Shown piece by piece: positions 5,328-5,962 of a stretch of DNA of 5,962 nucleotides; position 1 is the first letter of the stretch; the number at the start of each line of letters is the position of its first letter. This stretch comes from Actinomycetes bacterium. Its GTDB lineage: Bacteria; Actinomycetota; Actinomycetes; Actinomycetales; Microbacteriaceae. A model generated the notes under the pieces. The model did no database searches, was not told where the DNA came from, and saw nothing but the letters and a program-made list of their open reading frames with translations. Location of the stretch: the NCBI GenBank assembly GCA_023390155.1, contig JAEWDJ010000200.1, positions 1-5,962 on the forward strand, read 5' to 3'. A program made the translations under genes and the position numbers.

Positions 5328-5962
5328 GTGAAGAAGTCCATCGAGTGGTAGACGCCCATCCGCTCGGCGACCGCATCCCACGCGCGGGTGGGCAGCACAC
5401 CCTTGAGCAGGCGGGCGAGGCCGACGGACCAGGGCAGCATCAGCAGCGGACGGCCGGCGAGCATCGCCCGCCACACGCGGTCGACCACGTACTCCGGGGT
5501 GAGCACCGGGGTCAGGAGCGGCCCGCGCGCGCCCTCGAACATCCCGGTGTCGATGTAGCTCGGCGCGACCGTCGTCACCTTGACGTGTCCGAAGCCCTGC
5601 TGCTCGAGCTCGAGCCGCACGCTGTCGCTCCACCCGATCACCGCCCACTTGCTCGCGGCGTAGACGCTCATCCGCGGGTTGGCCAGCGTGCCGGCGGCGG
5701 AGGCGATGTTGACGATGCGCGCCTCGCGCGGGCTCTCGATCATCCCGGGCAGGAACTCCCGGGTGACGTACATCGGCGCGAGCGCGTTCACCTGCATCGT
5801 CGGGCGGGTGTCGTCGCCGTTGTCGTGCTCCCAGAAGTACTTGCCGCGCACGATGCCCGCGTTGTTGATGAGCACGGCGACGCCGCCCAGCTCCCGGCGC
5901 ACGGCCTGCGCGGTCTGGGCGATGGCGCCCAGCTCACCGAGGTCGAGCACGTAGGGCAGCAC
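5312..5962 (-). CDS. SDR family oxidoreductase, C-terminal part (5' end outside window)
   Basis: The last 216 residues of a second short-chain dehydrogenase are present; the N-terminal TGxxxGIG cofactor motif lies beyond the window edge, so the GTG at the edge is internal. Visible are the LINNAGI motif (31-37 of the fragment), the structural Asn59 in MQVNALAPM, catalytic Ser88 in NIASAAG, and Tyr101 and Lys105 in YAASK. The long C-terminal part with PLLMLPWSVGLARLLKGVLP (173-191) and a closing YHSMDFFTGR is like the SDR16C/retinol-dehydrogenase-like group, whose C-terminus often has a hydrophobic, membrane-associating stretch. It is clearly a different subfamily from the SDR at 2856-3695. The catalytic residues are intact. 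The substrate is unknown; lipid-like alcohols or ketones are a guess from the subgroup. The APC permease begins 130 nt downstream on the same strand, separated by a hairpin and candidate operators, so separate transcription is likely. Confidence 0.9.
   Translation of the reverse strand: MLPYVLDLGELGAIAQTAQAVRRELGGVAVLINNAGIVRGKYFWEHDNGDDTRPTMQVNALAPMYVTREFLPGMIESPREARIVNIASAAGTLANPRMSVYAASKWAVIGWSDSVRLELEQQGFGHVKVTTVAPSYIDTGMFEGARGPLLTPVLTPEYVVDRVWRAMLAGRPLLMLPWSVGLARLLKGVLPTRAWDAVAERMGVYHSMDFFTGRRP

Overview
The window is high-GC bacterial DNA with dense, mostly GTG/ATG-started genes, GGAGG-type ribosome binding sites and a strong G/C bias at third codon positions. Together with the gene families present this suggests an actinobacterium, plausibly Microbacteriaceae. 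That placement is inference from style and family content, not from a marker gene.

Left half (1-2564, plus strand): a three-gene ABC importer locus in the order ATPase (C-terminal part only; the gene begins before the window), lipoprotein substrate-binding protein, inner-membrane permease. All three resemble the sulfonate/nitrate/taurine-type importers (SsuB, SsuA and SsuC relatives). The substrate cannot be fixed from sequence alone. A 205-nt leader between ATPase and binding protein carries a hairpin, a 15-bp tandem repeat and an inverted repeat next to the ribosome binding site. It is the most regulatory-looking part of this locus.

Right half (2612-5181, minus strand): an APC-superfamily amino-acid permease with a GTG start, then an NAD(P)-dependent short-chain dehydrogenase of the YghA/GSP39 type, then a 64-residue DUF2795 protein. 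The genes are 55 and 49 nt apart and could be one transcript. A compact palindrome and a second overlapping inverted repeat lie just upstream of the permease and are candidate operator sites. The two gene groups converge at 2565-2611.

Far right (5312-5962, minus strand): the C-terminal two thirds or more of a second, clearly different short-chain dehydrogenase, whose start lies beyond the window. A strong hairpin overlaps its stop codon.

No RNA genes, insertion sequences, CRISPR arrays or phage genes are visible. Overall this is an ordinary chromosomal transport and metabolism region. I see no convincing novel multi-gene system; the points worth a second look are the regulatory repeats and the permease-SDR-DUF2795 grouping.
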